A DNA stretch of 64,000 nucleotides from Streptomyces reniochalinae (GCF_003323735.1 NZ_QOIM01000045.1:108364-172363), one strand, 5' to 3'. Positions 20,325-30,098 are shown, counted from the stretch's first letter. Notes: a model not told the origin generated them from the letters alone. Program-made: numbers and translations.

Positions 20325-21280
20325 TGGACGCTCTCGACGTGACCGTCCGGATCGTCGCCGTCTTCCTCGCCTTCCTCCTGCTGCCCCTGCTGGTGGGGCA
20401 GACCGAGCACAAGGTCATGGCCCACATGCAGGGCCGGGTCGGGCCCATGTACGCGGGCGGTTTCCACGGGTGGGCACAACTCGTGGCCGACGGCGTGAAG
20501 TTCGCGCAGAAGGAGGACGTCGTCCCCGACGGCGCCGACCGGCGCGTCTTCCAGCTGGCACCCGCGCTCGCGCTGATCCCCTACCTGCTGGTGCTCGTCG
20601 CGATTCCCGTCGCGCCGGGCGGGGGAGTGGCCCAGACGCTGGACGCCGGGATCTTCTTCGTGCTGGCGGTGATGGGCGTCGGCATCCTCGGTTCGCTGAT
20701 GGGCGGCTGGGCGTCGGCCAACAAGTTCTCCCTGCTGGGCGGTCTGCGCACCGCGGCCCAGCTCATGGCCTACGAGCTGCCGATGCTGCTCGCCGCCGCC
20801 TCCGTCGCGATGGCGGCCGGCACCCTCTCGCTCCCGGGAATCCTCGGGGTCTGGGAGTGGTGGTGGCTGCCGTGGCAGCTCGTCGGCGGTGCCGTCTTCT
20901 TCACGGCGGGCCTCGCCGAGCTGCAACGGCCGCCTTTCGACGCGCCGATCGCCGACTCGGAGATCATCTTCGGTGCGTACACCGAGTACACGGGGTTGCG
21001 GTTCGCACTGTTCCTCCTCGCCGAATACGCGGGCATCGTCGTTGTCTCCGCGCTCACCGCCGTGCTCTTCCTCGGCGGCTGGCACGGTCCGTCCGCCGAC
21101 GGACTGGGCTGGCTGTGGATGCTGCTGAAGACGGGCGTGCTCGCCTTCGGCGTGATCTGGCTGCGGGTCAGCTATCCGCGGCTGCGCGAGGACCAGATCC
21201 AGCGGCTTGCGTGGACCGCGCTCGTCCCGCTCGCCCTCTTCCAGATCGCCCTCACCGGCGTCGTCAAGGTGGTGATGTAG
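20324..21280 (+). CDS. nuoH: NADH-quinone oxidoreductase subunit H
   Basis: This 318-residue, eight-helix subunit forms much of the quinone chamber and links the hydrophilic arm to the proton pumps. Conserved features: the N-terminal helix then EHKVMAHMQGRVGPMYAG, the acidic loop AELQRPPFDAPIADSEI, and GAYTEYTGLRFALFLLAEY. The charged residues of the E-channel loops are retained, so it looks functional. It starts at ATG 20324 in a TGATG junction with nuoC. The length is a little short compared with about 330 for typical NuoH, trimmed at the termini rather than internally. Confidence 0.95.
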
Positions 21281-21282
21281 CC

Positions 21283-22029
21283 GTGTCCCCCACGCCCTCC
21301 GAGCGCGCTTCCAAGGAGCGGGGCCGTACCTCGCGCGGGGTCTTCGGCTCCGGGCTGGCCAAGGGTCTGGCCGTCACGCTGCGGACCATGACCCGGCGGT
21401 CGGTCACCGAGCACTACCCGGACGCGCAGCCGGACCTGCCGCCCCGCACCCGTGGCGTGATCGGTCTGTTCGAGGAGAACTGCACCGTCTGCATGCTCTG
21501 CGCCCGCGAGTGCCCGGACTGGTGCATCTACATCGACTCCCACAAGGAGACGGTGCCTCCTGCCGCGCCGGGTGGCCGCGAGCGCAGCCGCAACGTGCTG
21601 GACCGGTTCGCCATCGACTTCGCACTGTGCATGTACTGCGGTATCTGCATCGAGGTGTGTCCTTTCGACGCGCTGTTCTGGTCGCCCGAGTTCGAGTACG
21701 CGGAGACCGACATCCGGGAGCTCACCCACGAGCGGGACAAGCTGCGGGAGTGGATGTGGACCGTTCCCGAGCCGCCCGGGCTGGACGAGCGGGCCGAGGA
21801 GGCCAAGGAGCTGGCCGCGGCCCGCAAGGCGGCGGACAAGGCCGCGCAGACGGCCGAGGCCGAGCGGCTCGCCGCCCACCGCGAACAGCCCCCGCAGGAG
21901 ACCGCCCCCGCACAGGAGACCGCCCCTGGGGGTCCGGCCCCCGGTGAGCCGGCGCCCGGCGGATCGGCCCGTGAGGGATCCGCCTCCGGCGCGGCACCGG
22001 ACGAGGACCGAGGGGACGGTGGCGCGTGA
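21283..22029 (+). CDS. nuoI: NADH-quinone oxidoreductase subunit I (2x 4Fe-4S)
   Basis: The GTG at 21283 lies 2 bases after the nuoH stop and gives 248 residues. Two ferredoxin-type cluster motifs are complete: Cys67, 70, 73, 77 (CTVCMLCARECPDW) and Cys116, 119, 122, 126 (CMYCGICIEVCPF). They carry clusters N6a and N6b, which in full complex I receive electrons from NuoG and pass them to NuoB. The last about 80 residues (Ala/Lys/Glu helix, then Pro/Gly/Ala-rich) exceed the usual length and are hydrophilic. With NuoG missing here, these clusters would be the natural docking point for a soluble ferredoxin; that is inference. The stop overlaps nuoJ (GTGA). Confidence 0.94.
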   Translation: MSPTPSERASKERGRTSRGVFGSGLAKGLAVTLRTMTRRSVTEHYPDAQPDLPPRTRGVIGLFEENCTVCMLCARECPDWCIYIDSHKETVPPAAPGGRERSRNVLDRFAIDFALCMYCGICIEVCPFDALFWSPEFEYAETDIRELTHERDKLREWMWTVPEPPGLDERAEEAKELAAARKAADKAAQTAEAERLAAHREQPPQETAPAQETAPGGPAPGEPAPGGSAREGSASGAAPDEDRGDGGA

Positions 22030-22685
22030 GTCCCGTGACCACGGCCCTGGCGCACGCCGAGCCCCTCCAGCCCCTCCGGGCTCTCCAGCCGCTCGCCGCC
22101 GGGCATCCCGGCTTCCTCTCCCCCACCGGGGTGGAGATCATCTTCCTCCTCGTCGGACTCGTCACCCTCGGCGCCGCCGTGGTGACCGTCGCCACCAAGC
22201 AGCTGGTGCACGCTGCGCTGTGGCTGGTGGTCGCGCTCGGCGGGGTCGCCGTCGAATACCTCCTGCTCACCGCCGAGTTCATCGCCTGGGTGCAGGTGCT
22301 GATCTACGTAGGTTCCGTCGTCGTCCTCATCCTCTTCGGCCTCATGCTGACCAGGGCCCCCATCGGGCGCTCGCCCGACGCCGACTCGGGCAACCGCTGG
22401 GTGGCGCTCGCCGTCTCCCTCGCGGCCGCGGCGACTCTCGTCACCGTCGTCGTCGACGCCTTCCGTGCCACCTGGATCGACCTGGAGCAGCCCGTGGGCC
22501 CGGGCGAGGGCTCCTCCGAGGTGACCGGCATGGCACTCTTCCGGCACTGGGTGCTGCCCTTCGAGGCGCTGTCGGTCCTCCTTCTCGCGGCGCTGGTCGG
22601 CGCCATCGTGCTGTCCAGACGGCAACAGGCCGCCCGGGCGGGCGCCGGCAGCAGCGGCGCGCCGGGCAAGGCGGGTGGGAACTGA
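22026..22685 (+). CDS. nuoJ: NADH-quinone oxidoreductase subunit J
   Basis: This 219-residue membrane subunit has five hydrophobic segments. Recognisable: FLLVGLVTLGAAVVTVATKQLVHAALW helix 1-2 split by residue-limited loops, then YLLLTAEFIAWVQVLIYVGSVVVLILFGLML. NuoJ's helix 3 pi-bulge region (Tyr-Val-Gly-Ser) is conserved and couples quinone chemistry to pumping. An N-terminal segment of about 30 residues rich in Leu-Gln-Pro repeats precedes the first helix. The start is a GTG overlapping the nuoI stop; the stop shares one base with the nuoK start. Confidence 0.93.
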   Translation: MSPVTTALAHAEPLQPLRALQPLAAGHPGFLSPTGVEIIFLLVGLVTLGAAVVTVATKQLVHAALWLVVALGGVAVEYLLLTAEFIAWVQVLIYVGSVVVLILFGLMLTRAPIGRSPDADSGNRWVALAVSLAAAATLVTVVVDAFRATWIDLEQPVGPGEGSSEVTGMALFRHWVLPFEALSVLLLAALVGAIVLSRRQQAARAGAGSSGAPGKAGGN

Positions 22686-23140
22686 TGCATCTCGCCTATC
22701 CCGCCTCTCTGGCCGTCCTCCTCTTCTGCGTCGGCCTCTACGGCGTCCTCGCGCGCAGGAACGCCATCCTCGTCCTCATGGCCGTCGAGCTGATGCTCAA
22801 CGCCGTCAACCTCAACCTCGTCGCCTTCGACGTCTGGCTCCGCGACACCCTGCACGCGGGCCAGGCGCTCACCCTCTTCACCATCGCGATCGCCGCGGCC
22901 GAGATCGGCATCGGCCTGGCCATCGTCCTGCTCGTGTACCGCAACCGCGGCAGCTCCGACGTCGACAGGCTCCGGGACCTGAGCGAGCGCGACGACTTGG
23001 AAACCGGTGCCCGCGGCGGCGGTTCACGCGAGGGGAAAAGTCTGGCACCCGCCACTGACAACGACGCGGACGACGACACCGACAGCGGCTTCGACCAGGC
23101 ACGTCACGGCAGTTCGGACGCAGGGAGGCGCCCCGCGTGA
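22685..23140 (+). CDS. nuoK: NADH-quinone oxidoreductase subunit K
   Basis: NuoK is normally about 100 residues with three helices, and the first about 97 residues match: LLFCVGLYGVLARRNAILVL, ELMLNAVNLNLVAF with the buried pumping Glu, and AAAEIGIGLAIVLLVYR with the second conserved Glu. The product is 151 residues because of a hydrophilic tail of about 54 residues rich in Asp, Gly and Ser. The start ATG 22685 is in a TGATG junction with nuoJ and the stop overlaps nuoL (GTGA), so the tail is part of the coupled reading frame. Confidence 0.93.
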   Translation: MHLAYPASLAVLLFCVGLYGVLARRNAILVLMAVELMLNAVNLNLVAFDVWLRDTLHAGQALTLFTIAIAAAEIGIGLAIVLLVYRNRGSSDVDRLRDLSERDDLETGARGGGSREGKSLAPATDNDADDDTDSGFDQARHGSSDAGRRPA

Positions 23141-25188
23141 GCACCACGATCCTCGCCGCTCTCGTCCCCGCCCTTCCCGCGCTCGGCGCGCTCGCGGGCC
23201 TTCTGCTCGGCCGCCGCGCCCCCGGGTTCGTCCGGCCACTGGCCGTGCTGCCCACCCTCACCGCCGCCGTCCTCGCGGTCGTCGTCGCCGTACGCCAAGG
23301 CGGCGGCGCCCCGGTGCGCGCCGCGACCGAGCTGGCACCCACCGGCAACGACGCGCTGCCGATCCAGCTCGCCCTCCACCTCGACGGCTTCGCCGTGCTC
23401 GTCGCGGTCCTCGTCGGTCTCGTCGCCACCTGCGTGCAGCTGTACTCGACGGGCTACCTGCGCGACGACCCCCGCTACGCGTCATACGCGGCGCTCGTCT
23501 CCCTGTTCACGGCCGCGATGTTCCTGGTGGTCTACAGCGACGACCTGATCGTGCTGCTGGTCGGCTGGGAGGTCATGGGCATCTGCTCGTACTTCCTGGT
23601 CGGGCACTACTGGGAGGCCCCGGCGGCGCGGACCGCCTCCCTCAAGGCGTTCCTGGTCACCAAACTGGGTGACGTGCCGTTCCTCATCGGCATCCTGGCG
23701 CTGGCCTCCGAGGCGGGCAGCTTCCGCATCAGCACCGTCGTCACCCGGCTGACGTCGTCGCTGTCGGGCTTCGAGGTGACGCACCCGACGCTGATCGCCC
23801 TGCTGCTGCTCGCCGGGGTCGCGGGCAAGTCGGCGCAGTTCCCGCTGCACTCCTGGCTCCCGGACGCGATGGCGGGCCCGACGCCCGTCTCCGCGCTGAT
23901 CCACGCGGCGACGATGGTCGCGGCCGGCGTGTACGTGGTGGCGCGGCTGCTGCCCGTCTTCGCCGCCTCCACCGCCGCGCTGGTCGTCCTCGCGGTGGTC
24001 GCCGCCGTCACCATGACGGGCTCCGCGCTGGCCGCGCTGGCCCAGGACGACATCAAACGGGTGCTGGCCTACTCGACGATCAGCCAGCTCGGCTACATGG
24101 TCGCGGCCCTGGCCGTCGCCGACCGCGGCGCCGCCGTCTTCCACCTGCTCACCCACGGCGCGTTCAAGGCGCTGCTCTTCCTCGCCGCCGGGGTGGTCAT
24201 CCACGCGGCGGGCACCAACTCGCTGACGGTCATGGCGCGTACCGGCGGCATCGCCCGACGCGCGCCCGACGCGTACTGGACGATGAGCATCGCGCTGCTC
24301 GCGCTGGCCGCGATCCCGCCGTTCTCCGGCTTCTTCTCGAAGGAGGCCGTGCTCGCCGGAGCCGAGCACGCCGCCTTCGGGGGCGCGCACGCCCCGTTCG
24401 ACGGGGCGCACGCCACGCCCGCGAGCGCCGGATGGATCGTCCTGGTGGCGGGCCTGGTCACCGCGCTGCTGACCGCGGCCTACGCGACGCGGCTGTGGCT
24501 GCTGGCTTTCCGGGGCGCGCGGACGGAGGCGCCGCTGGCCGTCGACGAGGAGAAAGCCGCCGAGCGCGTACCCGAACAGGTGCCCCAGCAGGCACCGGAG
24601 ACGGACCTCGCCACCCCGGAGCCGGCCGGCGACCGCGCCGGCGCCCCCGGCCACCGCCTCCCCGTCGTGATGAACGCCGTCCTGTGGGTGCTCGCCGTGC
24701 CCGCACTCGCGCTCGGCCTCGTCTTCCCCGCCCTGCCCGACTGGTTCGACGGCGCCTCCCTCACGCCGACGCTGACGACCTCCGTACTCGCCACGGGCGT
24801 CGCCCTGGTGGGCGGCCTCGTCACCTACGCCACCTGGCGCCACAGCACCGCGCTCGCCGCGCTCCACCCGCAGCACGACGCCGACCCCGGTGTGCTGCTG
24901 CTCGGGCCGCTGCACCGGCACGCCGCCGCGGGCTTCCACCTGGACGCCCTCTACGAGGCCGTCGCCGTACGCCCCCTCGCCGGAGCCGCCCGCCTGGTGC
25001 GCTTCGTGGACCGGGAGGTCGTCGAGGCCTACGTGAACGGTGCCGGGCGCGGCGCGCGCCTGCTGGGCGCGGCCGTGCGGCGTGTCCAGACGGGCAACGT
25101 GCAGACCTACCTCGGCGCGCTGCTGACGGGCTCCCTCGTGCTCGCCGTCATCGCCGTGGTGGCCGCGACCGGAAACGGAGGGGCGTGA
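23137..25188 (+). CDS. nuoL: NADH-quinone oxidoreductase subunit L
   Basis: NuoL (683 residues) is an antiporter-like proton-pumping subunit at the distal end of the membrane arm. Visible are the Glu of VGWEVMGICSYFLVGHYW on helix 5, the Lys/His helix with GKSAQFPLHSWLPDAM, the discontinuous helix GPTPVSALIHAATMVAAGVY, and QDDIKRVLAYSTISQLGYM. About 15-16 hydrophobic segments are present. A charged loop (about 465-510, Glu/Pro/Gln-rich) and the long C-terminal amphipathic/lateral region are also there. All pump-relevant residues appear retained. The GTG start overlaps nuoK; one base separates its stop from the nuoM GTG. Confidence 0.95.
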   Translation: MSTTILAALVPALPALGALAGLLLGRRAPGFVRPLAVLPTLTAAVLAVVVAVRQGGGAPVRAATELAPTGNDALPIQLALHLDGFAVLVAVLVGLVATCVQLYSTGYLRDDPRYASYAALVSLFTAAMFLVVYSDDLIVLLVGWEVMGICSYFLVGHYWEAPAARTASLKAFLVTKLGDVPFLIGILALASEAGSFRISTVVTRLTSSLSGFEVTHPTLIALLLLAGVAGKSAQFPLHSWLPDAMAGPTPVSALIHAATMVAAGVYVVARLLPVFAASTAALVVLAVVAAVTMTGSALAALAQDDIKRVLAYSTISQLGYMVAALAVADRGAAVFHLLTHGAFKALLFLAAGVVIHAAGTNSLTVMARTGGIARRAPDAYWTMSIALLALAAIPPFSGFFSKEAVLAGAEHAAFGGAHAPFDGAHATPASAGWIVLVAGLVTALLTAAYATRLWLLAFRGARTEAPLAVDEEKAAERVPEQVPQQAPETDLATPEPAGDRAGAPGHRLPVVMNAVLWVLAVPALALGLVFPALPDWFDGASLTPTLTTSVLATGVALVGGLVTYATWRHSTALAALHPQHDADPGVLLLGPLHRHAAAGFHLDALYEAVAVRPLAGAARLVRFVDREVVEAYVNGAGRGARLLGAAVRRVQTGNVQTYLGALLTGSLVLAVIAVVAATGNGGA

Positions 25189-25189
25189 C

Positions 25190-26824
25190 GTGATCCCGCT
25201 CGACGACACCGTCCTGCAAGCCCTCCTCGTCGCCGTCGTCGCGGTGCCGCTGCTCGGCGCCGTGGCCGCCCTGCTGCCCGCACCGCCCGGACTGCGCGGC
25301 CGCGGCCCCGACCAGGCGGTGCTGCGGCACGGTGTGACCGTCACCGGCGTGGTGCTGCTCGGGACCGTCCTGCTGGCGCTCGGCTTCGACCACGACCGCT
25401 CCGGCACCATGCAGGCGGAGTCGGACGTCAGCTGGATCCCGGCACTGGACGTACGGCTGCACTTCGGCATCGACGGCATCTCCCTGCCGCTGCTCGTCCT
25501 GACGGCACTGCTGGCGTTCCTGTGCGCCCTCTACAGCTACGCGAGGATGCCCGCGGGGCCGGGCCCCAAGGCGTTCGTGGCGCTCATTCTGCTGCTGGAG
25601 TGCGGCACGCTCGCCACCTTCGCGGTGCTCGACCTGATGCTGTTCTTCCTGGCGTTCGAGATGGTCCTCGTCCCCATGTACTTCCTCATCGCCCGGTGGG
25701 GCGGTCAGGGCAGGGGACCGGCCGCGTGGAAGTTCATCCTGTACACGCTGCTGGGCTCCGTGGTGATGCTGCTCGGACTGCTGCTCCTCGGGCTGAACGC
25801 CGGCACGTTCGACATGGCCGCGATCGCCCGCGGGCAGGGTGCGGGGCTCGGCCACACCACCCAGGTGCTGGCCGCCCTGGCCATCGGTCTGGGGCTGGCC
25901 GTCAAGGCGCCCATGTGGCCCCTGCACAGCTGGCTGCCCGGCGCCCACACGGCGGCGCCCACCGTGGGCTCCGTCCTGCTGGCCTGTGTGCTGCTGAAAA
26001 TGGGCACCTACGGGTTCGTACGAATCGTCCTGCCGGGCGTGCCGGAGGGGGCGCACACTTTCGCGCCGTACCTGGCGGCGTTCGCGGTGGTCGGCATCGT
26101 CTACGGATCACTCGCCTGTCTGGCCCTCGCCCTCCCCTCCTCCGACCGCTCGTGGAGGCGTTTCGCGCCGCAGTCGTCGCCGGGTGCGCAGGGAGACCTC
26201 AAGAGGCTGATCGCGTACTCCTCCGTCGGGCACATGGGCTTCGTCCTCCTGGGCATCGCCACCCTCACCCACACGGGTGTGAACGGTGCCCTCTACGCGA
26301 ACCTGGCGCACGGCCTCGTCACCGGCCTGCTGTTCTTCCTCGTCGGCGCGCTGAAGGACCGCGCGGGCACCAGCGACCTCGACGCCCTCGCCGGCACCAC
26401 GGGAGCAGCCCTCTACGGCAGGGCACCGCGCCTGGGAGGGCTGCTCGCCTTCGGCGCCGTCGCCTCACTGGGACTGCCGGGGCTGGCCGGCTTCTGGGGC
26501 GAACTGCTCGCCCTCCTGGGCGCCTACCATCCGGCGGCCGGGCTCAGCAGGCCCGCCTTCCTGGTCTTCCTCGCCCTCGGCGCCCTCGGGACGCTGCTGA
26601 CGGCCGCGTACATGCTCCTCGTCGTACGCCGCGTGTGCATGGGCGACCCGGCCGCGCCCACGTCGGTCCCGGGCCTGACGAAGGTGCCCGACGTGCGAGG
26701 TGCCGAGTTCGCCGCCTGGACCCCGCTGGTCGTCCTCACCGTCCTCGCCGGACTGTGGCCCGCGGCCCTCCTGGGGCTGATGGACCCGGCCGTGCAGAGC
26801 CTCCTGCCAGGAGTGACCCGATGA
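25190..26824 (+). CDS. nuoM: NADH-quinone oxidoreductase subunit M
   Basis: NuoM (544 residues) is the second antiporter-like proton-pump subunit, with about 14 hydrophobic segments. The key pattern is present: FEMVLVPMYFLIARWGG (pumping Glu), VKAPMWPLHSWLPGAHTAAPTVGSV split at the conserved His-Ser-Trp, then GDLKRLIAYSSVGHMGFVLLG. An insert of about 20 residues before the latter (Ser-Asp-Arg-Ser-Trp-Arg-Arg-Phe, near residues 315-335) is longer than usual. The GTG at 25190 starts one base after the nuoL stop; its stop overlaps nuoN (ATGA). Confidence 0.95.
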   Translation: MIPLDDTVLQALLVAVVAVPLLGAVAALLPAPPGLRGRGPDQAVLRHGVTVTGVVLLGTVLLALGFDHDRSGTMQAESDVSWIPALDVRLHFGIDGISLPLLVLTALLAFLCALYSYARMPAGPGPKAFVALILLLECGTLATFAVLDLMLFFLAFEMVLVPMYFLIARWGGQGRGPAAWKFILYTLLGSVVMLLGLLLLGLNAGTFDMAAIARGQGAGLGHTTQVLAALAIGLGLAVKAPMWPLHSWLPGAHTAAPTVGSVLLACVLLKMGTYGFVRIVLPGVPEGAHTFAPYLAAFAVVGIVYGSLACLALALPSSDRSWRRFAPQSSPGAQGDLKRLIAYSSVGHMGFVLLGIATLTHTGVNGALYANLAHGLVTGLLFFLVGALKDRAGTSDLDALAGTTGAALYGRAPRLGGLLAFGAVASLGLPGLAGFWGELLALLGAYHPAAGLSRPAFLVFLALGALGTLLTAAYMLLVVRRVCMGDPAAPTSVPGLTKVPDVRGAEFAAWTPLVVLTVLAGLWPAALLGLMDPAVQSLLPGVTR

Positions 26825-28455
26825 CGCTCCACACCGCCGTCCTCCACGGCCCCCACGGCGCCGCCCCGAGCGCCACCGCCCAGGGCGCGTACGAACTCGC
26901 GCACAGTGCGGCCGCACAAGGGACGCAGGGGACGCAAGGGGTGCACCGGCTCGTCCAGAACGTCGACTGGGCCGCCATCGCCCCGCCTGCGATCGTCGCC
27001 GTCGCCGCACTCGTCGTCCTGGTGGCCGACCTGTTCCTGACGGAACGCCGCAAGGGCCTCCTCGGACCGCTGTCCGCCGTGGCGCTCGCCCTCGCCACGC
27101 TGTCGCTCCTGCCGCTGGCCGGCGAGGACCGGCACACCTTCTGCCTCACGGCCGGTCCGCGCGCGTGCAGCTACGTCGCCGACCCCTTCACCCTCTCCCT
27201 CCAACTGCTCGTCCTGGGCGGCGCCTTCGTGACCGCCCTGCTGTCGATGACACCGGTACGGCAAGAGCGGCTGCCCGCGGGCGAGTTCTGGTTCCTGCTG
27301 CTGTCCTCGGCCTCCGGCGCCGCCCTGCTGCCCGCCTCGCGCGACCTGGCGACACTCGTGGTCGCCCTGGAGGTCGCCTCCCTCCCGGCGTTCGCCCTGG
27401 TCGGGCTCCGGCGCGGACAGCGGCTCTCCTCGGAGGCCGCGCTGAAGTTCTTCCTGTCGTCCGTCGCGGCCACCGCCGTGATGCTCCTGGGAGTCAGTTT
27501 CGTCTACGCCGCCACCGGCAGCATGCACCTGGAGACCGTCGCCGAGGCGCTGCCCCGGGTCGACAGCCGGCTGGGCACCCTCGCGGCGACAGGGGTGGCG
27601 CTCACCCTGGTCGGCTTCGCCTTCAAGACGGCCGCCGCGCCCTTCCACTTCTGGGTCCCCGACACCTACGTGGGCGCGCCGGTCCCCGTCGCCGCCTACC
27701 TGTCGGTGGTCGGCAAGGCAGCCGGATTCTCCGGGCTGATCCTGGTCGCCGTCCGGGCGTTCCCCTCGTACGCGGACGCCTGGGGGCCCGTACTCGCGGT
27801 GCTGGCCGCACTCACCATGAGCGCCGGCAACCTGGGCGCACTGCGCCAGCGGAGCGACCGTGCGCACGGGGCGGTCCGGCTGCTCGCGTGGTCCTCCGTC
27901 GGACAGGCCGGCTACCTGCTGGTCCCGATCGCCGCCGCCGGCGTGACGGGCCACGACGGACGAGCGGTCGGCGCGACAGTGGCCTACGCACTCATGTACG
28001 CCGTCGTGAACCTGGGCGCCTTCGCCGTCGTCGCCGCACACCGGCCGCCCGGCGGGGACGGCAGGCTCGACGACTACCGCGGCCTCGCCCGCAGCCACCC
28101 GTGGACCGCCGCGGCGCTCGCCTTCTTCCTGCTGTGCCTGGCGGGGCTGCCACCGGGGATCGTCGGACTGTTCGCCAAGGTCACCGTCTTCTCCACGGCC
28201 GTGGACGCGGGGCTGGGCTGGCTCGCCGTGGTGATGGCCGTGAACGTCGTCATCGCCCTCGTCTACTACCTCACCTGGACGGCGCTGCTCTTCCGCCCGG
28301 CCGTCCGGGAGCCGGCCGGCGCGGGCCCCACGCCCGTACCGGTGGCCATCCCGCTGCCGCTGACCGTCACCGTGGCGCTGACCTCGGTACTCGCCCTCGC
28401 CACCTCCGGCGCCCCCCAGCTCCTCCTCCGGTTCGCCGACATCGCGCTGTTCTGA
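26821..28455 (+). CDS. nuoN: NADH-quinone oxidoreductase subunit N
   Basis: NuoN (544 residues) is the third antiporter-like subunit and the last gene of the cluster. Family marks: VVALEVASLPAFALVGLRRG (pumping Glu), FKTAAAPFHFWVPDTYVGAP with the conserved Lys and His, and LLAWSSVGQAGYLLVPIAAAG. About 50 N-terminal residues rich in Ala, Gly, His and Gln-Gly-Thr repeats precede the first helix and are atypical. The start ATG overlaps the nuoM stop by 4 bases. Nothing like nuoD, E, F or G follows; the next gene is htpX after 262 bases. Confidence 0.94.
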   Translation: MTLHTAVLHGPHGAAPSATAQGAYELAHSAAAQGTQGTQGVHRLVQNVDWAAIAPPAIVAVAALVVLVADLFLTERRKGLLGPLSAVALALATLSLLPLAGEDRHTFCLTAGPRACSYVADPFTLSLQLLVLGGAFVTALLSMTPVRQERLPAGEFWFLLLSSASGAALLPASRDLATLVVALEVASLPAFALVGLRRGQRLSSEAALKFFLSSVAATAVMLLGVSFVYAATGSMHLETVAEALPRVDSRLGTLAATGVALTLVGFAFKTAAAPFHFWVPDTYVGAPVPVAAYLSVVGKAAGFSGLILVAVRAFPSYADAWGPVLAVLAALTMSAGNLGALRQRSDRAHGAVRLLAWSSVGQAGYLLVPIAAAGVTGHDGRAVGATVAYALMYAVVNLGAFAVVAAHRPPGGDGRLDDYRGLARSHPWTAAALAFFLLCLAGLPPGIVGLFAKVTVFSTAVDAGLGWLAVVMAVNVVIALVYYLTWTALLFRPAVREPAGAGPTPVPVAIPLPLTVTVALTSVLALATSGAPQLLLRFADIALF

Positions 28456-28717
28456 CGCGCGGCCTGAGGGGCCTGAGGGCCCGGGGGCCTGCCGGGGCTC
28501 CGGACCGGACGAAGGGGCTCTCCGCCCCGACGCCCCCGGGCACACCCGTACCCGCTTCCGGCGCTCCCCGAAGGGGTACCGGGAACGCGTCGGCCGCCGG
28601 GGAACCGAGAACGTGCGCTCTCCGTTGACGGGAAAGGGAGGGTCCACATGACGGGGCCGTCGACGGCGGAAGGTCCGCTCGGCTCGGGGCCCCGCAGCAC
28701 CATCTGGAGGGCGTACC

Positions 28718-29584
28718 GTGCACCGCCGGCACAACGGGCTGAGGACAGCTCTGCTCCTCGGAGGACTGTCCGCTCTCATCGTCGTCATCGGGGGCTTCTT
28801 CGGGACGACGGGCCTGCTGATCGCCCTGCTGATCGCGCTGGGTACGAACGCGTACGCGTACTGGAACAGCGACAAGCTGGCGCTGCGCGCCATGCGCGCC
28901 CGCCCGGTCAGCGAGTTCGAGGCCCCGCAGCTCTACCGCATGGTCCGCGAGCTGTCGACGGCCGCGCGGCAGCCCATGCCGCGGCTCTACATCTCGCCCA
29001 CCCAGGCGCCGAACGCCTTCGCGACCGGCCGCAACCCGCGCAACGCCGCGGTGTGCTGCACGGACGGCATCCTGCGCCTCCTGGACGAGCGGGAGCTGCG
29101 CGGCGTCATCGGCCACGAACTCAGCCACGTCTACAACCGCGACATCCTCATCTCGTCCATCGCGGGGGCCCTCGCCTCCGTGGTGCTTTTCCTGGTGAAC
29201 TTCGCCTGGCTGATCCCCATAGGCCGCTCCGACGACGACGAGGGTCCAGGGCTGGTCGGCATGCTGCTGATCATGCTGCTGGGCCCGGTCGCCGCCTCCC
29301 TCATCCAGCTCGCCGTCTCCCGCTCCCGCGAGTACGAGGCGGACGCCTCGGGCGCCCAGCTCACCGGTGACCCCCTGGCGCTCGCCTCCGCGCTGCGCAA
29401 GCTGGAGGCCGGCACGGCGCAGCTCCCGCTGCCGCCCGAGCCGCGGCTGGAGACCGCGAGCCACATGATGATCGCCAACCCGTTCCGCAGGGGCGAGGGC
29501 GGCATGACCAAGCTGTTCTCCACACATCCCCCCATGGCCGAACGTGTCGCACGGCTGGAGAAGATGGCAGGCTGGCGAGGGTGA
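28718..29584 (+). CDS. htpX: HtpX-type M48B membrane metalloprotease
   Basis: The GTG at 28718 has GGAGG about 10 bases upstream and gives 288 residues. Two N-terminal helices (about 10-30 and 30-48) precede the protease core with the zinc site HELSH (133-137) and the downstream Glu in SREYEADASG (about 205). Two further hydrophobic segments (about 145-168 and 178-200) sit between. HtpX degrades misfolded or damaged membrane proteins on the cytoplasmic side. It is followed with a GTGA overlap by a YccF gene. The location just after nuo is conserved in streptomycetes as I recall, but a functional link is not established. Confidence 0.93.
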   Translation: MHRRHNGLRTALLLGGLSALIVVIGGFFGTTGLLIALLIALGTNAYAYWNSDKLALRAMRARPVSEFEAPQLYRMVRELSTAARQPMPRLYISPTQAPNAFATGRNPRNAAVCCTDGILRLLDERELRGVIGHELSHVYNRDILISSIAGALASVVLFLVNFAWLIPIGRSDDDEGPGLVGMLLIMLLGPVAASLIQLAVSRSREYEADASGAQLTGDPLALASALRKLEAGTAQLPLPPEPRLETASHMMIANPFRRGEGGMTKLFSTHPPMAERVARLEKMAGWRG

Positions 29585-29985
29585 AGACCCTTATCAACCT
29601 CATCTGGCTGATCTTCTCCGGACTGTGGATGGCCCTCGGCTACCTGCTCGCCGGTGCCCTCTGCTGCGTGCTCGTCATCACCATCCCGTGGGGGCTGGCG
29701 TGTTTCCGCATCGCGGCGTACGCGCTGTGGCCGTTCGGCAGAACAGCCGTACAGCGGCACGACGCCGGCGCGGCCTCCGGGATCGGCAACATCGTCTGGC
29801 TCATCTTCGCGGGAATCTGGCTCACCATCGGCCACATCACGCTCGGCGTGGGGCTGTGCCTGACCCTCATCGGCATCCCGTTCGGGCTGGCCCACTTCAA
29901 GATGGTGCCGATCTCGCTGATGCCGCTCGGCCGCGAGATCGTCCCCACGGGCACCCCGGCGGCCTACCCGCACTACCGCTGGTGA
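29581..29985 (+). CDS. YccF domain-containing membrane protein
   Basis: This 134-residue protein has two repeats of the YccF motif: NLIWLIFSGLWMALGYLLAG with a following IPWGLACFRIAAYALWPFGR, and NIVWLIFAGIWLTIGHITLG with IPFGLAHFKMVPISLMPLGR. Each repeat has a helical hairpin and a Pro-Phe/Leu-Gly-Arg end. Function is unknown in the family; it is an inner-membrane protein. The GTG at 29581 overlaps the htpX stop, so the two are translated together and may share membrane quality control. Confidence 0.9.
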   Translation: MKTLINLIWLIFSGLWMALGYLLAGALCCVLVITIPWGLACFRIAAYALWPFGRTAVQRHDAGAASGIGNIVWLIFAGIWLTIGHITLGVGLCLTLIGIPFGLAHFKMVPISLMPLGREIVPTGTPAAYPHYRW

Positions 29986-29998
29986 AGCCAGCCCCCGC

Positions 29999-30098
29999 GT
30001 GAGCCGGCCCGGTAGGAGTGGGCCCACGCCGGGCGGGTGAGGTTCACGCCGACCGGTGAGCCGGCCCGGTACGGGCAGGCCCGCGCCGGGCGGGCGAG
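29999..30098. repeat. 43-bp imperfect direct repeat downstream of the YccF gene
   Basis: Copies at 29999-30041 and 30056-30098 match at about 37 of 43 positions and both begin GTGAGCCGGCCCGGTA. They are non-coding and lie just before the convergent terminator. Confidence 0.65.

Noticed and set aside
23007..23672. Open frames inside the nuoK-nuoL region
   Set aside because: They are shadow frames, overlapped by well-supported coupled nuo genes.
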